A stretch of DNA of 64,000 bases from CALGLS01 sp047626155 (GTDB lineage: Bacteria; Bacteroidota; Bacteroidia; Chitinophagales; Saprospiraceae). The notes beneath the pieces were generated by a model that saw nothing but the letters and a program-made list of their open reading frames with translations, did not search any database and was not told the origin of the DNA. Positions 62,650 through 64,000 of the stretch are shown piece after piece. Made by a program: the position numbers and the translations under genes. Each line of letters opens with the position of its first letter. The first letter of the stretch is position 1. The DNA is taken from the NCBI GenBank assembly GCA_047626155.1, contig JBLHRR010000002.1, forward strand, positions 1 to 64,000, written 5' to 3'.

Positions 62650-62657
62650 TATTTTTG
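62650..62657 (+). promoter_or_regulatory. -7-like box upstream of moxR
   Basis: TATTTTTG matches TAnnTTTG, 91 bases before the moxR start. No TTG at the expected distance was found. Confidence 0.3.
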
Positions 62658-62747
62658 TGAAAATAGCATAACAGACCTTTATAAATAATTCGATTTGTTT
62701 GTGGAGCTAAAATACAAACAATAATTACAAACCGATAACAAGATAAA

Positions 62748-63719
62748 ATGCAAAATACAGCGTACAAATCAGATGTTGAGGCGGTAGACGCACTGGCGAA
62801 AGCTTATAAAGACCTCTCTAAAGAAATTGGAAAAGTGATTATTGGGCAGGAGGAAGTAGTGAAGACCGTTATCATTTCTCTATTTAGTAATGGCCACAGT
62901 TTGTTAGTGGGTGTGCCGGGTCTGGCGAAGACTTTATTAGTAAGTACCATTTCAGAAGTGTTGGATTTGGAGTTTAAGCGAATTCAGTTTACACCGGATT
63001 TGATGCCTTCAGATATCACGGGTTCAGAGATCCTGGGAGATGATCGGAAGTTTCAATTCATGAAAGGACCATTGTTCTCTAACATTGTACTAGCGGATGA
63101 GATCAACCGTACGCCTCCTAAGACGCAGGCTGCACTACTGGAAGCGATGCAGGAACGCTGTGTAACAGTGAGTGGGGTGACGCATAAGTTGCCAGCGCCA
63201 TTTTTCGTGTTGGCTACACAAAACCCGATTGAGCAGGAAGGAACCTATCCATTGCCGGAGGCGCAGTTGGACCGTTTTATGTTCAACATTCCATTGGACT
63301 ACCCTTCTTACGAAGAAGAAATTTCTGTTGTGAAAGCGACGACGTCTAATGATAAATATAAGCTCAACAATATAGTTACAGGCGAACAAATTATGTTCTT
63401 CCAGCAACTGATTCGTAAAATTCCGATTTCTGATAATGTATTGGAATACGCGGTTTCCTTGGCAACTAAAACAAGACCGGGTACTCCTCGCGCTACAGAA
63501 ATGGTGAATAACTACATCAGTTGGGGGGCAGGACCACGTGCTTCTCAGTACCTAGTGTTGGGTGCGAAATGCCATGCTGCGATTAGCGGAAAATATTCTC
63601 CGGATATTGAAGATGTGCAAGCTATTGCAAATTACGTGTTACGTCACCGTATTGTTAGAAATTATAAAGCTGAGGCAGAAGGAATTACAGAAGAGAAGGT
63701 GATTGAGAGTTTGTTCTAG
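62748..63719 (+). CDS. MoxR-family AAA+ ATPase
   Basis: 323 residues. Walker A GVPGLAKT ends at Thr62 (Lys61), Walker B is VLADEINRTPPKTQAALLEAM, sensor 1 is VLATQNPIEQEGTYPLPEAQLDRF, and the lid domain includes ASQYLVLGAKCHA. MoxR proteins act as chaperone-like ATPases, usually beside DUF58 and VWA-domain genes. Here a terminator follows directly and no DUF58 gene appears before the window ends. Confidence 0.9.
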   Translation: MQNTAYKSDVEAVDALAKAYKDLSKEIGKVIIGQEEVVKTVIISLFSNGHSLLVGVPGLAKTLLVSTISEVLDLEFKRIQFTPDLMPSDITGSEILGDDRKFQFMKGPLFSNIVLADEINRTPPKTQAALLEAMQERCVTVSGVTHKLPAPFFVLATQNPIEQEGTYPLPEAQLDRFMFNIPLDYPSYEEEISVVKATTSNDKYKLNNIVTGEQIMFFQQLIRKIPISDNVLEYAVSLATKTRPGTPRATEMVNNYISWGAGPRASQYLVLGAKCHAAISGKYSPDIEDVQAIANYVLRHRIVRNYKAEAEGITEEKVIESLF

Positions 63720-63764
63720 AGAGGTAATGCTGGATAGATTAGAAAAATAAATAATGACATTTTA

Positions 63765-63796
63765 AAAAAGCCTGGTGAAATTTCGCCGGGCTTTTT
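63765..63796 (+). terminator. Rho-independent terminator of moxR
   Basis: AAAAAGCCTGGTGAAA pairs with TTTCGCCGGGCTTTTT through a 16-bp stem with two G-T wobbles, with a T-run built into the 3' arm. Confidence 0.82.
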
Positions 63797-64000
63797 ATAT
63801 TTTCGATGCTAAGAAATTTTATTTGGCGGAATATAGCAGATTGGCGTTCCGCCTTTGCGGTAAAATCAACTCATTTGGAAAATGAATTCGCTTAGCACCC
63901 CTTTTTTTAACTTTGAATAAAAACAGACAAAACACCGCTCCCAAACGTTAAACAAAAATAATTTTCAATGGTCAAAGTTTTAGTGTCATACAGATTTACA
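63797..64000 (+). other. End of window: leader and possible start of a further gene
   Basis: GGCGGAA (63825-63831) and TTCCGCC (63847-63853) form a short inverted repeat. TAACTTTG at 63908-63915 resembles a -7 box. An ATG at 63968 opens a frame reading MVKVLVSYRFT to the window edge, too short to identify. Confidence 0.3.

Overview
This 64 kb window is a chromosomal segment of a Bacteroidota bacterium. A marine, Lewinella/Saprospira-like lineage is plausible, but that placement is inference. The phylum call rests on several things seen together: type IX secretion (T9SS) C-terminal sorting domains on exported proteins, two DUF5916 outer-membrane proteins, -7 boxes of the TAnnTTTG type, start codons without clear Shine-Dalgarno sequences, a BamA/Skp/OmpA-rich envelope gene set, and a radical-SAM MqnC of the futalosine menaquinone route. 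I saw no tRNA, rRNA, CRISPR array, prophage or intact insertion sequence.

Layout. 1-3.8 kb: end of an unknown gene, an aldehyde dehydrogenase for 2-oxoglutarate semialdehyde, a 35-residue lipoprotein, a site-2 protease and a Skp-like chaperone. 3.9-7.7 kb: a LEA-like repetitive protein, an RlmI-like methyltransferase, a membrane-anchored coiled-coil/HhH protein and an OmpA-type protein. 7.9-13.9 kb: XerD, the N-degron pair Aat and ClpS, a peroxiredoxin, an M48-like lipoprotein that has lost its zinc site, purine nucleoside phosphorylase and MqnC. 14.1-19.3 kb: rimP-nusA-infB, with a promoter plus hairpin in its leader and a terminator-like hairpin between nusA and infB. 19.8-25.3 kb: BamA, UppS and an M3 oligopeptidase.

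25.4-29.3 kb: a palindromic repeat next to a lysozyme (GH25) remnant, then a probable zinc-handling operon: ABC ATPase, FtsX/MacB-type permease with a 15-histidine extracytoplasmic loop, and two small exported DUF3299-like proteins. 29.4-39.3 kb: aminopeptidase P, sigma-54, a hydrolase-OsmC fusion, a T9SS-exported endonuclease I, a Tat-signal PLP enzyme and a TPR histidine kinase. 39.3-51.5 kb: two DUF5916 proteins flank a 1344-residue protein built like eukaryotic soluble adenylyl cyclase (two cyclase domains, ATPase, TPRs), an overlapping SdiA-regulated-like lipoprotein, and SucB. 51.5-56.4 kb, minus strand: CotH-family protein, GtrA, two small unknowns and a class III aminotransferase. 56.9-64 kb: a Reeler-like T9SS protein, LigA, a TlpA-like lipoprotein overlapping a VanX-like dipeptidase, and MoxR.

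The most distinctive non-coding content is three families of short palindromic intergenic repeats. One (25391-25518 and 60190-60318) has about 30-bp terminal inverted repeats and a compensated base-pair change between copies. The second (9576, 34598, 53208) has the ends TTCTTTGAC/GTCAAAGAA. The third (28748, 47113, 52730) is looser. A gene-free 570-bp stretch after infB carries three copies of a GATATGnCATATC palindrome.

All positions and motifs were read by eye from the sequence. Family assignments come from motif recognition without any database search, and start codons are chosen by homology expectation.
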